A DNA stretch of 27,539 nucleotides. Origin: Nitrospinota bacterium (lineage in GTDB: Bacteria > Nitrospinota > Nitrospinia > UBA9942). The position numbers and the translations under genes are program-made. A model generated the notes under the pieces. The model was not told the origin of the DNA. It did no database searches and saw only the letters and a program-made list of their open reading frames with translations. How positions within the stretch are numbered: the stretch's first letter is position 1; every line of letters starts with the position of its first letter. Location of the stretch: assembly GCA_003489165.1 (NCBI GenBank), contig DNJG01000025.1, positions 1-27,539 on the forward strand, in the 5' to 3' direction. Positions 1-6,860 of this stretch are shown here, piece by piece.

Positions 1-399
1 TATCTCCTGCAATGTTGTCTGGGAAAGTATCCTGCCGATATTGTCAAGACTTTCTATTACAACCTTCTTTCCTTCAGGCGGCTGTTCACCCGCGGCAGAT
101 GATTTTACGCTTGTTACTAATTCGTCATATCCTGCTACAAAGAGTTTTGCCACAGGACTATTTTTCAAGTTCTTGCCCACTGAATATATGTTTGAGAGGT
201 TTCCTTTTTTAGAATATGTCTCATAAAACTTTTCTGTTTCCTTTCTTGCCTGTCTCAATATCCTGAATTTTTTTATAATTATTGCCCATGAAATAATGGA
301 AAAGAGCATGAGTATAAGCAATACAATCTTCCCCATCGGTCCGGCATTGACGACCATTTCATATATACTCCCCTTAAAACCGTAATCAAATATTGACAT
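1..399 (-). CDS. tolQ: TolQ, MotA/TolQ/ExbB proton channel (5' part, runs off left edge)
   Basis: The minus strand is open from an ATG at 399 to the window edge (133 codons, no stop), so only the N-terminal half is seen. The protein starts MSIFDYGFKGSIYEM and has a membrane helix at about residues 22-43 (KIVLLILMLFSIISWAIIIKK), followed by the charged cytoplasmic region typical of TolQ. The ISWAIIIKK stretch closely resembles the first helix of known TolQ. In the Tol-Pal system TolQ pairs with TolR in the inner membrane and uses the proton gradient to drive TolA, keeping the outer membrane attached during division. It lies 32 bases downstream of the acetyltransferase gene on the same strand and probably shares its promoter. 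tolR and tolA are expected to the left, outside the window. ExbB is the alternative; the N-terminal similarity favours TolQ. Confidence 0.85.
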   Translation of the reverse strand, partial: MSIFDYGFKGSIYEMVVNAGPMGKIVLLILMLFSIISWAIIIKKFRILRQARKETEKFYETYSKKGNLSNIYSVGKNLKNSPVAKLFVAGYDELVTSVKSSAAGEQPPEGKKVVIESLDNIGRILSQTTLQEI

Positions 400-405
400 A
401 ATTTA

Positions 406-437
406 TTAGCTGGCAGCTGATAGCTGATAGCTCATAG
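406..437. repeat. Period-7 repeat (TGATAGC-like units) between acetyltransferase and tolQ
   Basis: Tandem near-copies of a 7-base unit (agctgat, agctgat, agctcat, agctc) fill the gap and run into the 3' end of the acetyltransferase gene. This looks like one arm of the period-7 palindromes found elsewhere in the window. No second arm is present. Confidence 0.5.
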
Positions 438-881
438 CTCGTAAATAAGTGCAGTTTCATCACAGGATGGGAATTTTGGACATTTAACACAGTCACCCCA
501 TATCTTATGTGGGAACTGTGCCTTGTCAACGATTTTAAATCCCATCTTTTCAAAGAATTTTGGCACATATGTAAGCGTAAACACCTTTTTAATGCCCAGC
601 TCCTTTGCTTCTCTCATGCATTCTCCGACAAGTTCAGACCCTATGCCTTTTCTGCTGTTCTTTTCTTTTACCGCCAGAGACCTTATCTCTGCAAGGTCCT
701 CCCAGTCAATATGTAGTGACGATATTCCTACAATCTCACCGTCAATTTCATATACAATAAAATCCCTGATATTCTCATAAAGTTCATTTATTGAACGGTA
801 GAGCATCTCGCCTCTCTCTGCATAAAAATTTATTAGAGAGATAATCCCTTTCGCATCTTTTATCAATGCCTTTCTTATCAT
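432..881 (-). CDS. Short ArgA-type GNAT N-acetyltransferase (probable N-acetylglutamate synthase)
   Basis: A 149-aa single-domain GNAT acetyltransferase. The acetyl-CoA pyrophosphate-binding loop is at residues 77-82 (RKGIGS), preceded by the beta-4 strand LAEIRSLAV. The C-terminus carries HKIWGDCVKCPKFPSCDE, a Cys-rich tail characteristic of the short stand-alone N-acetylglutamate synthases that replace full-length ArgA in many bacteria. The likely reaction is acetyl-CoA plus L-glutamate to N-acetylglutamate, the first step of arginine synthesis, in the cytoplasm. The ATG at 881 starts the conserved MIRKA. tolQ follows 32 bases downstream. No ArgR-box-like palindrome was seen in the promoter region. 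The family call is firm; substrate is inferred from similarity, and another small-molecule acetyltransferase is the alternative. Confidence 0.8.
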   Translation of the reverse strand: MIRKALIKDAKGIISLINFYAERGEMLYRSINELYENIRDFIVYEIDGEIVGISSLHIDWEDLAEIRSLAVKEKNSRKGIGSELVGECMREAKELGIKKVFTLTYVPKFFEKMGFKIVDKAQFPHKIWGDCVKCPKFPSCDETALIYEL

Positions 882-931
882 CTGTCTAAATTTTCCTTTA
901 TTGAGATTTTATCATAAAAAATGTAGAGTGC

Positions 932-960
932 AATATATACTCTCTGATTTTTATTGTCAA
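932..960 (-). promoter_or_regulatory. Sigma70 promoter for acetyltransferase-tolQ
   Basis: On the minus strand a perfect -35 TTGACA (960-955) is separated by exactly 17 bases from a -10 TATATT (937-932), about 50 bases before the acetyltransferase ATG. It diverges from the module A promoter at 1000. Confidence 0.7.
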
Positions 961-999
961 TAAAATAGGCATAGGGCAAAAAAATAAGGCAAAAAACTA

Positions 1000-1027
1000 T
1001 TGACAATATGCTTTTCTATGGTATATT
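1000..1027 (+). promoter_or_regulatory. Sigma70 promoter for surface module A
   Basis: Perfect -35 TTGACA (1000-1005), 16-base spacer, -10 TATATT (1022-1027). It is the only strong promoter seen upstream of the caspase lipoprotein and probably drives the caspase, DUF4384-like and small Gly-rich genes together. Confidence 0.65.
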
Positions 1028-1035
1028 TCATCTTA

Positions 1036-1067
1036 AATCCCCCTTAATAAAGGAGGCTGGGGGGTTG
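1036..1067 (+). repeat. Dispersed CCCCCTTA..AAGGAGG..GGGGG repeat, copy 1
   Basis: A short element with C-run, A/T core and G-runs (ATCCCCCTTAATAAAGGAGG, then GGGGGGTTGT). Related copies are at 3461-3495, 4224-4255 and, inverted, 6791-6824. It lies in the 5' leader of module A just after the -10 box and could fold in the mRNA. Confidence 0.65.
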
Positions 1068-1108
1068 TTTTAAAACATCTCCTTTATAAAATTTAGGAGG
1101 GCTTACCT

Positions 1109-1222
1109 ATGCCAAACCTTACTCTTAAACCTGCCGACCTGCCTGTGCTACAGCAGACAGGAGAGTCAATCGGCACAAGCATTGCAAAGTCAGTCAGTCA
1201 GTCAGTCATTTTTAACCAGTAA
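1109..1222 (+). CDS. Small 37-aa ORF upstream of and overlapping the caspase gene; possible displaced start
   Basis: The ATG at 1109 has the best Shine-Dalgarno sequence in this region (AGGAGG at 1095-1100, 8 bases away), yet its frame ends at a TAA at 1220. The peptide begins MPNLTLKPADLPVLQQTG. It overlaps the start of the caspase ORF (TTG at 1182, no clear Shine-Dalgarno) in another frame. The overlap includes five AGTC units (1188-1207). Losing one unit or gaining two would join this ATG in frame to the caspase. Part of the ORF (1137-1161) is a dispersed repeat also present at 20708. It could be a leader peptide coupling translation to the caspase, the original start knocked out of frame, or chance. 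No homology is recognised. Confidence 0.35.
   Translation: MPNLTLKPADLPVLQQTGESIGTSIAKSVSQSVIFNQ
1137..1161 (-). repeat. 25-base dispersed palindromic element (second copy at 20708-20732)
   Basis: The reverse complement reads CCTGTCTGCTGTAGCACAGG then CAGGT and differs from 20708-20732 at one base of 25. It contains the imperfect inverted pair ACCTG/CAGGT. The copies lie in opposite orientation, one at the head of module A and one near the end of module B. Confidence 0.7.
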
Positions 1223-2498
1223 TAAAAATTTTTTTCTTTACTCTCCCTTTCTCCCTTTTCTCCTTTTCTCCTTAAGCCTTTTCACTTTCTCTTCCTGCAG
1301 TTCCACGAACGAAATAAGAAAACCCCCTTCATTAAAGATAGCAGAACTAACCCTCTCAAAAGGCATAGACAAAGGTGCAATTGCCAATCCCATAAACCCG
1401 ACATCCTCATTCATCACACAAGATACAGAAACAATAGCCCATCTCAAGATTGAGAACATGCACGGAAGACACGCCATAAGATGGGACTGGCATGGAGCAG
1501 ATGGAAAGGTTTATTACACATCAGGAGATTATCAGTTAAACATAGCAAAAGACAAATTCCATAAACAATTTACAGTATGGCACAGCCTTCCAATAAAAGG
1601 GGAAAAGGCAGAAACCAATCCCGGAGAATGGCAGGTAAAGGTTTACTTTGACGGAGAACTGCATACATCAAAGAGCTTCAACATAGAATATGCGGATATT
1701 GACATAGAAAAACTCCCCCAGACAGCGCAGGTATATCCCAATAGATGGGGACTTGTCATAGGCATAGAGAATTATGCCAATCTCCCATCTGTAGACTATG
1801 CAAAAAAGGATGCTCTCCTTGTCCGGGATTATTTCACTAAAATATTAGGAATACCTCAGGAGAACCTCATATTACTATCAGATGAAAAAGCAACCAAATC
1901 CGCAATCACAGGCAACATAAAAGAACATCTCCCCAAGAACCTTGAGAAGGATTCAACCCTATACATCTACTTTGCAGGACACGGCGCCCCTGACATAGAT
2001 AAGGGGGATGCCTACCTGATTCCTTATGACGGAGATATGCGTTACATCACCCAGAGCGGATACAAGCTCAAAGACTTCTATCAGGACATATCAAGCCTTG
2101 ACATAAACAGGACCTATGTATTCCTTGACTCATGCTTCAGCGGAAGTTCTGCGAGGGGGGAGAAGATGCTCCTCGCAGGTGCAAGGCCTGCCCTCATCCA
2201 TGTAGAAGATGTAGCAGTGGCAAGCGATAAAGTCATATCCCTCACAGCATCAAAGGGCGGACAAATAAGCAATTCATACAAAGAGATGGAGCATGGACTG
2301 TTCACCTATTACCTTTTGAGTGGATTAAGAGGTCTTGCAGACACAAACAATGACGGATGGATAGGAGTCGGAGAACTATACACATACATAAAGGCTCAAG
2401 TAAACCAGAAGGCGAGAAGAAAAGGGGTAGAACAGCTTCCCTCCCTCAATGCAATAAGAGATGTAGAGGGCTTTAAGCTCAGCAGGGTAGTGAAATAA
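1182..2498 (+). CDS. Caspase-fold (peptidase C14-like) lipoprotein, module A
   Basis: A 438-aa exported protein. A hydrophobic Phe/Leu/Ser-rich stretch (residues 17-38) ends in a lipobox-like FSS-C39, predicting a lipoprotein. Residues about 80-170 form a beta-rich domain ending PGEWQVKVYFDG. The caspase domain follows: LVIGIENYANLP (191-202), catalytic His267 in YFAGHGAP and catalytic Cys318 in FLDSCFSG. Residues 387-398 (DTNNDGWIGVGE) fit a 12-residue EF-hand calcium loop. Such bacterial orthocaspases or metacaspase relatives usually cut after Arg or Lys; here the substrate is unknown and would lie in the periplasm or at the surface. The hydrophobic core is encoded by polypyrimidine DNA. 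The start is uncertain: TTG 1182 lacks a Shine-Dalgarno sequence, whereas an out-of-frame ATG at 1109 has a strong one. Its paralogue at 14846 has the same architecture. Confidence 0.82.
   Translation: MQSQSVSQSFLTSNKNFFLYSPFLPFLLFSLSLFTFSSCSSTNEIRKPPSLKIAELTLSKGIDKGAIANPINPTSSFITQDTETIAHLKIENMHGRHAIRWDWHGADGKVYYTSGDYQLNIAKDKFHKQFTVWHSLPIKGEKAETNPGEWQVKVYFDGELHTSKSFNIEYADIDIEKLPQTAQVYPNRWGLVIGIENYANLPSVDYAKKDALLVRDYFTKILGIPQENLILLSDEKATKSAITGNIKEHLPKNLEKDSTLYIYFAGHGAPDIDKGDAYLIPYDGDMRYITQSGYKLKDFYQDISSLDINRTYVFLDSCFSGSSARGEKMLLAGARPALIHVEDVAVASDKVISLTASKGGQISNSYKEMEHGLFTYYLLSGLRGLADTNNDGWIGVGELYTYIKAQVNQKARRKGVEQLPSLNAIRDVEGFKLSRVVK
1188..1207 (+). repeat. AGTC tetranucleotide repeat (5 units) at the caspase start
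   Basis: Five perfect AGTC units directly after the TTG start of the caspase ORF and inside the upstream small ORF. A change of one unit shifts the frame, so slippage could switch which start codon is joined to the caspase. Confidence 0.75.
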
Positions 2499-2515
2499 AT
2501 CAGGAAATTATATTA

Positions 2516-2556
2516 ATCAGATTTTTGTTCATCAGTGAAAGTCAGTGGCTAAAATT
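2516..2556 (+). repeat. Short AGTGAAAGTCAGTGGCT-type repeat arm
   Basis: The gap between the caspase and the next gene holds the phrase CATCAGTGAAAGTCAGTGGC, with a repeated CAGTG spaced about ten bases apart. It resembles one arm of a dispersed palindrome. No promoter or terminator is visible here. Confidence 0.35.
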
Positions 2557-2579
2557 AAGTTTTTATTCTTTTTATTAAA

Positions 2580-3449
2580 ATGCAAAATTTACTCTTATTC
2601 ATAACCCTTATCTCCCTTTCCACTGCATCGTCAGAAGATGCCTCTAATCCTGTAGCCGCAGGCTTTAGCCTGCGTGAAGATGCTCAATGGGTTACAGTAG
2701 AAGGAAACTCCTCCATGGAAAACATCACAAAAGAGGATGCACGGAGACTTGCCATAGAAGACGCAGAGCGTAACGCAGTAGAACAAGTCGCAGGAGTAAC
2801 AGTATCCGCAGATACCCTTGTAAGTAATTTCACCGTATCCTCAGATGTCATAAGCGCCATACCCTATGGAAAGGTCATAGAAAAAGAAATCATAGAAGAA
2901 GACATAAAAATAATAAAAGACGAAAAAAGAAAGCTCCCATCCTCTATTTATTATGTAAAACTCAAAGTAAAAGTAGCAAAAGAAAAAGGAAACATAGACC
3001 CCTATTTCAAGCTTGATGCCTCATTAAACAGGACAGTATATAAAGACGGAGAAGAGATGCAGCTCAAAATCAAGCCTGCCAGAGACTGCTACATCACCAT
3101 ATTTAACATACTTGAAGACGACAGTGTTTTAACACTCATACCAAATCGTCACATAAGAGATACATTTATAAAATCCAACGAATACCTGCTCTTTCCTGAC
3201 GAAAACATGAAAAAAATGGGAATAAACCTCAAAGTTCATGGAGTAGATGGTAAGAATATAACAAAAGAGAAAATCTACATCCTCTGCTTTAAACAGCCAG
3301 TTGACTTTGGCAATAAATTTGAAGAAGGGATATACGGCACATACAAAGGAACGACAGCATTCGTAAAGGAATTAAAGAGAGAGGTTGTGGACATACCATT
3401 ATCAGAAAGGACAGAGAGATTCCTGCCTTATGAAATAAGGAAGGAATAG
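2580..3449 (+). CDS. Exported DUF4384-like protein with FlgT/LPP20-like N-terminal domain
   Basis: A 289-aa protein with a short signal peptide (MQNLLLFITLISLSTAS). Residues about 35-140 (VTVEGNSSMENITKEDARRLAIEDAERNAVEQVAG) match the pattern of FlgT/LPP20-type domains, in which a conserved Ala/Arg-rich helix follows a beta strand. Residues about 150-270 resemble DUF4384: YKDGEEMQLKIKPARDCYITIFNI, then VLTLIPN. DUF4384 is often fused to, or encoded beside, bacterial caspase-like proteases, which fits this neighbour. Its biochemical role is unknown. Residues 22-33 (SNPVAAGFSLRE) are encoded by a palindrome (2658-2673), so the mature N-terminus contains repeat-derived sequence. The ATG has no good Shine-Dalgarno sequence. 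Module B has no counterpart. Confidence 0.7.
   Translation: MQNLLLFITLISLSTASSEDASNPVAAGFSLREDAQWVTVEGNSSMENITKEDARRLAIEDAERNAVEQVAGVTVSADTLVSNFTVSSDVISAIPYGKVIEKEIIEEDIKIIKDEKRKLPSSIYYVKLKVKVAKEKGNIDPYFKLDASLNRTVYKDGEEMQLKIKPARDCYITIFNILEDDSVLTLIPNRHIRDTFIKSNEYLLFPDENMKKMGINLKVHGVDGKNITKEKIYILCFKQPVDFGNKFEEGIYGTYKGTTAFVKELKREVVDIPLSERTERFLPYEIRKE
2658..2673 (+). repeat. Palindrome GCAGGCTTTAGCCTGC inside a coding sequence
   Basis: An inverted repeat with 6-base arms GCAGGC/GCCTGC lies in frame and encodes AGFSLR near the mature N-terminus. A related element (GCAAGACTTTAGCCTTGC, 4152-4169) lies at the same relative place in the FISUMP lipoprotein gene. Confidence 0.65.
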
Positions 3450-3460
3450 TAATTGACAAA

Positions 3461-3495
3461 TTCCCCCTTTTAAAAAGGGGGAGATAGGGGGATTT
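3461..3495 (+). repeat. CCCCCTTTT..AAAAGGGGG repeat, copy 2, supplying the ribosome-binding site
   Basis: The hairpin TTCCCCCTTTTAAAAAGGGG, then GAGATAGGGGGATTT, directly abuts the ATG at 3496. Its last G-run is the only Shine-Dalgarno-like sequence for that gene, and the perfect C-run/G-run stem could sequester it. Confidence 0.7.
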
Positions 3496-3837
3496 ATGAA
3501 TTTCATTATAAAAACATTCGCAGTAATTCTTATTCCACTACTCACCCTGAATCTATGTCTTCCCAGAGTATCCTCTGCCTATGATGGGATTGTAGTGGCA
3601 GATGCAAAGACAACGAAGGGTTTGCCAGAGGTTCTGGCAACACCTGAAGAAGATATGCCAGTGGAGAAAGTTGAAAAAGGCGGAGTCAGTTGGTTCTGGA
3701 TAATATTAGGAGTGGTTGCTGTTGGCGGAGGCATAGCGGCTGCGGCTGGCGGAGGGGGCGGTAGCAGCAGCAACAGCCCAGGCAGCAGCACAAGTAGTGG
3801 AGGAGGGGCTGCGGGGACAGTAACAGTAACATATTAA
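3496..3837 (+). CDS. Small exported one-helix Gly-rich protein (GGVSWFWIILG family), module A
   Basis: A 113-aa protein. The signal peptide ends near residue 28 (CLPRVSSA). A short acidic linker (EEDMPVEKVEK) precedes GGVSWFWIILGVVAVGGG (62-79), a membrane helix followed by AAAAGGGGG and a Ser/Gly tail ending GTVTVTY. The paralogue at 16432 keeps the same order: acidic linker, GGVSWFWIILG, Gly/Ala run, disordered Ser/Thr tail and terminal TVT-aromatic. I do not recognise a named family. The shape suggests a periplasmic or inner-membrane anchor or a short secreted peptide precursor. Position after the caspase genes and before giant lipoproteins in both modules suggests a shared task, possibly as an adaptor or substrate (inference). 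A chance membrane-spacer resemblance is less likely given the conserved C-terminal motif. Confidence 0.75.
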   Translation: MNFIIKTFAVILIPLLTLNLCLPRVSSAYDGIVVADAKTTKGLPEVLATPEEDMPVEKVEKGGVSWFWIILGVVAVGGGIAAAAGGGGGSSSNSPGSSTSSGGGAAGTVTVTY

Positions 3838-3848
3838 ATATGTAATAC

Positions 3849-3872
3849 AAGGGTGTAAAACCTTATTTTTTT
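3849..3872 (+). terminator. Weak terminator-like hairpin after the small Gly-rich gene
   Basis: AAGG, an 8-base loop, CCTT, then A and seven T residues. The stem is only 4-5 bp, so termination would be inefficient. Confidence 0.3.
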
Positions 3873-3892
3873 AGCAAAGATTTTAAATACAG

Positions 3893-3991
3893 GAACACGA
3901 ATTACACGAATATACGAATAGCACGAATAAAAACTAATTTATTTTTGCTTTATTAATTTGTGTCCTTCGTCCATTCGTGCCATTCGTGTTC
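3893..3991. repeat. CACGAAT period-7 hairpin, copy A
   Basis: The left arm has several cacgaat/tacgaat units about 7-10 bases apart (GAACACGAATTACACGAAT...); the right arm has the reverse complement (ATTCGTGCCATTCGTGTTC). They flank an AT-rich centre. Sister copies: 12679-12883, 16751-16865 and 25267-25409. Here and at 16751 it lies between the small Gly-rich gene and the giant lipoprotein gene. Confidence 0.8.
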
Positions 3992-4056
3992 AAGTCTTTT
4001 GTTTTTTTGGTTGTGGCTTTGCCACGCTGTGAAATCTGGATAGGAGGTATTTCCCT

Positions 4057-6729
4057 ATGAAACACTATTTACGCCATACAACCTTATTTCTTATTGCTCT
4101 CGTTCTCTTTTCCTGTGGCAGTGGAGATACACCAGTAGGGCAGGGCGTAGGGCAAGACTTTAGCCTTGCGGACAGCGGCGGCATTGCCCCAAAGGTTCAA
4201 TGGGATTACCGTAATCCCTTTAATTCCCCCTTATCAAAGGGGGATAGGGGGTTGTCCAACACCATCCATCACAAAGCCCCCCTTGGTGTTTACAAAGTCA
4301 GGGCAACACTCCTTGATACCAGCAATAACCCTGTATCAGGATTTCAGACAACAAAAGATGTAGCCCCTGGGGATTCAGGCACAATAACATTTACCAGTGT
4401 CCCTGCCGGCACATACAATGCAAAACTTGAAGGACTTGACTCAACAGGCTCAGATGTCCTCTATACAGGACAGACAAATGGCATTGGTGTTACTGCCAAT
4501 CAAGTTGCCGAGCCGTCAGTCATAGCAAGATACACAAGAGCAGACAATGCCTCACCCGGAAGTTCAGGTCATAGTCCGGCAAACGGCACCACAAATATCC
4601 CTGCAAACACAAAAATTAGTGTTCAAGTATCAGATAATGACGCAGGAGTAGATGCATCATCCATTGTCCTCACAATAAACAACGAAGATGTAACATCAAA
4701 AAGCTCAATAATAGGCACATCAGATAATTACACAGTTCTATACACACCATCAACTAACCTAAGCGGGACAGTAACAGTAACACTAAGGGCATCAGACTTA
4801 GCCAATCCAGCAAACTCAATGTCAACAGAGACATGGAGTTTTACAATAGCATCAGGAGGCACAACAGACACAACAGCGCCAAGCAGTCCATCCATAAGTT
4901 TTAGTAACACTACAACATCATCACAACTTGCTACAGCTGCAATATCAGCCACTGATGACACAGGGGTAACAGGATACTACCTATCAGAATCAAGCACAAC
5001 ACCATCTATTACATCAAGCGGATGGACTTCAGTAACATCATCAAAATCATACAGCTCAAATGTAAATTGGACATTAAGCAGTGGTAATGGGAGTAAGACA
5101 GTATATGTATGGTTCAAAGATGCAGTAGGGAATATATCCAGCAGTACCAGTGCAACCATAACATTAAATCAGACAGATACAACTGCCCCAACAAACCCAT
5201 CAATCTCAATCAACAGCGGCTCATCATCAACCACAAGCACATCAGTAACATTAACCTTATCTGCGTCGGATGATACAGGGGTAACAGGATACTATGTATC
5301 GGAATCAACTATTACCCCGTCATTAACATCAGCCAATTGGGTATCGGTTACATCGGCAGCGAGTTATTCAGCGACTGCGGCATTCACATTAAGCGGCGGA
5401 AGTATTGGAGATAACACGAAGACGGTCTATGTCTGGTTCAGGGATACAGCAGGGAATATATCTGCCTCTGCAAGCGATTCAATCACCCTGACTATCTCCG
5501 ACTCAACCGCCCCATCCAGTCCATCGGTATCAATAGACAGCGGCTCTTCATCAACCACAACAACATCAGTAACATTAACATTATCAGCAACTGATAATGT
5601 GGGAGTAACAGGATATTACGCATCAGAAACTTCAACCACACCATCGGCAAGTGCATCAGGCTGGACATCAGTAACATCAACAACAAGTTATTCAGCAACA
5701 GTAGCATTCACATTAAGCAGCGGAAGTGTAGGTGATAACACAAAGACAGTATATGTATGGTTTAAAGATTCTGCGGGGAATATATCTGCATCAGCAAGCG
5801 ATTCAATCACCCTGACTATCTCCGACTCAACCGCCCCATCAAGTCCATCTGTTTCAATAGACAGCGATGCAGTATCAACCACAAACACATCAGTAACATT
5901 AACCTTATCAGCAACGGACAATGTAGGTGTAACAGGATATTGTGCAAAAGAATCATCCACAACACCATCAAGTAACGACACATGCTGGACATCAGTAACA
6001 TCAACAACAAGTTATTCTGGCAGTGTGTCTTTTACATTAAGCAGCGGTTTTGGCACAAAAACAGTCTATGTGTGGTTCAAGGATGTGGCTGGGAATGTAT
6101 CGGCAAGTTCAAGTGATAGTATTACTTATTCGCCAGTAACTGACGTTGACAACAATGTTTATAATACGGTAACCATAGGCACACAGATATGGTTCAAAGA
6201 AAACCTAAAGGTAACCAGATATCGCAACGGCGATGCCATAGGCACTACCACACCAGCAACAAAGGATATTTCAGGCGAGACTTCGCCAAAATACCAGTGG
6301 GCATATAATGGCGATGAGGGGAATGTTGCGACCTATGGGCGATTATATACATGGTATGCCGCAACTGACAGCAGAGGCTTATGCCCCACAGGATGGCATT
6401 TGCCAACCGATGCCGAATGGACAACACTTACAGATTATCTGGGAGGCGAGAGCGTTGCGGGTGGTAAGATGAAGGAAGCCGGGACAACCCACTGGAATAG
6501 CCCTAACACATCCGCTGACAATAGCAGCGGTTTTACAGCTCTTCCGGGTGGTTTCCGCTACTTCAGTGGTTCATTCTACGACATCGGCAGCTACGGTCTC
6601 TGGTGGTCGGCTACGGAGTACGATGCGCCGTACGCGTGGTACCGCAACCTGGACTACAGATTCGGCAGCGCTTACCGTAACTTCAATTACAAGTACGACG
6701 GCTTTAGTGTGCGGTGTGTCAGGGATTGA
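4057..6729 (+). CDS. Giant Ig-repeat lipoprotein with C-terminal FISUMP domain, candidate DGR variable protein
   Basis: An 890-aa surface lipoprotein: signal peptide with lipobox LFS-C20; a repeat-derived linker (about 35-70, containing SPLSKGDRGL); a beta domain (about 72-150); a Big/Ig-like domain (about 165-270); then four Ig-like repeats of about 100 residues (270-690) sharing TAPSSPS, GVTGYY, WTSVTS and KTVYVWFKDAAGN motifs; finally a FISUMP domain (Fibrobacter succinogenes major paralogous domain, about 695-890) with IGTQIWFKENL, YTWYAA, CPTGWHLPTDAEW, WWSATE and a terminal FSVRCVRD. FISUMP adopts a C-type-lectin-like fold and is a known scaffold for DGR-diversified proteins. Codons 833-885 show a codon-usage break consistent with a variable region. 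Shine-Dalgarno AGGAGG lies 11 bases before the ATG. It likely displays a ligand-binding tip on a stalk outside the cell. Binding partner unknown. Confidence 0.85.
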   Translation: MKHYLRHTTLFLIALVLFSCGSGDTPVGQGVGQDFSLADSGGIAPKVQWDYRNPFNSPLSKGDRGLSNTIHHKAPLGVYKVRATLLDTSNNPVSGFQTTKDVAPGDSGTITFTSVPAGTYNAKLEGLDSTGSDVLYTGQTNGIGVTANQVAEPSVIARYTRADNASPGSSGHSPANGTTNIPANTKISVQVSDNDAGVDASSIVLTINNEDVTSKSSIIGTSDNYTVLYTPSTNLSGTVTVTLRASDLANPANSMSTETWSFTIASGGTTDTTAPSSPSISFSNTTTSSQLATAAISATDDTGVTGYYLSESSTTPSITSSGWTSVTSSKSYSSNVNWTLSSGNGSKTVYVWFKDAVGNISSSTSATITLNQTDTTAPTNPSISINSGSSSTTSTSVTLTLSASDDTGVTGYYVSESTITPSLTSANWVSVTSAASYSATAAFTLSGGSIGDNTKTVYVWFRDTAGNISASASDSITLTISDSTAPSSPSVSIDSGSSSTTTTSVTLTLSATDNVGVTGYYASETSTTPSASASGWTSVTSTTSYSATVAFTLSSGSVGDNTKTVYVWFKDSAGNISASASDSITLTISDSTAPSSPSVSIDSDAVSTTNTSVTLTLSATDNVGVTGYCAKESSTTPSSNDTCWTSVTSTTSYSGSVSFTLSSGFGTKTVYVWFKDVAGNVSASSSDSITYSPVTDVDNNVYNTVTIGTQIWFKENLKVTRYRNGDAIGTTTPATKDISGETSPKYQWAYNGDEGNVATYGRLYTWYAATDSRGLCPTGWHLPTDAEWTTLTDYLGGESVAGGKMKEAGTTHWNSPNTSADNSSGFTALPGGFRYFSGSFYDIGSYGLWWSATEYDAPYAWYRNLDYRFGSAYRNFNYKYDGFSVRCVRD
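4202..4255 (+). repeat. Two repeats inside the FISUMP lipoprotein N-terminus
   Basis: A perfect palindrome GGGATTACCGTAATCCC (4202-4218) is followed by a copy of the CCCCCTTATCAAAGGGGG element (4224-4255). Both keep the reading frame; the second encodes NSPLSKGDRGL, a peptide recurrent wherever this element enters genes. Confidence 0.75.
4870..6130 (+). repeat. Four Ig-like coding repeats of about 315 bases
   Basis: Successive units contain near-identical DNA (for example the AGCGATTCAATCACCCTGAC and ACTATCTCCGACTCAACC phrases at about 5472 and 5799), indicating recent duplication or gene conversion that can alter stalk length. Confidence 0.75.
6553..6711 (+). other. Candidate DGR variable region (VR)
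   Basis: The last 53 codons before FSVRCVRD are dominated by NNC codons at positions expected to derive from AAC: runs such as TTC CGC TAC TTC and TTC TAC GAC ATC GGC AGC TAC, then TAC, CGC, AAC, GAC, TAC, TTC, GGC, AGC and so on. All 10 Tyr codons are TAC, against 8 TAT and 1 TAC in the preceding 140 codons. Adenine-specific mutagenesis of AAC template codons yields exactly this NNC spectrum. No template repeat or reverse transcriptase is in the window. Confidence 0.55.
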
Positions 6730-6767
6730 TTATTTGTCTATTTGACTATTCAGTAACAGAGGTCATA

Positions 6768-6793
6768 GGGTCTTGAAATATCACTTTTTGTAA
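6768..6793 (+). repeat. REP-like GGTCTTGAAATATCAC element, copy 1
   Basis: A 26-base sequence identical to 8102-8127 and partly matched at 9892-9908. It resembles REP sequences associated with IS200-like (RayT/TnpA-REP) transposases, though no such transposase is present here. Confidence 0.65.
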
Positions 6794-6824
6794 CAACCCC
6801 CGAACCCCCTTTGTTAAGGGGGAA
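6791..6824 (-). repeat. CCCCCTT..AAGGGGG repeat, copy 4 (inverted)
   Basis: On the minus strand it reads TTCCCCCTTAACAAAGGGGG, then TTCGGGGGTTGTT, the same element as at 1036 and 4224. A partial copy (CAACAACCCCCTCAATCC) lies at 7273-7290. Confidence 0.65.
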
Positions 6825-6860
6825 TCTACCCTCAACCAGTAATGAACCAGTAATGAAATC

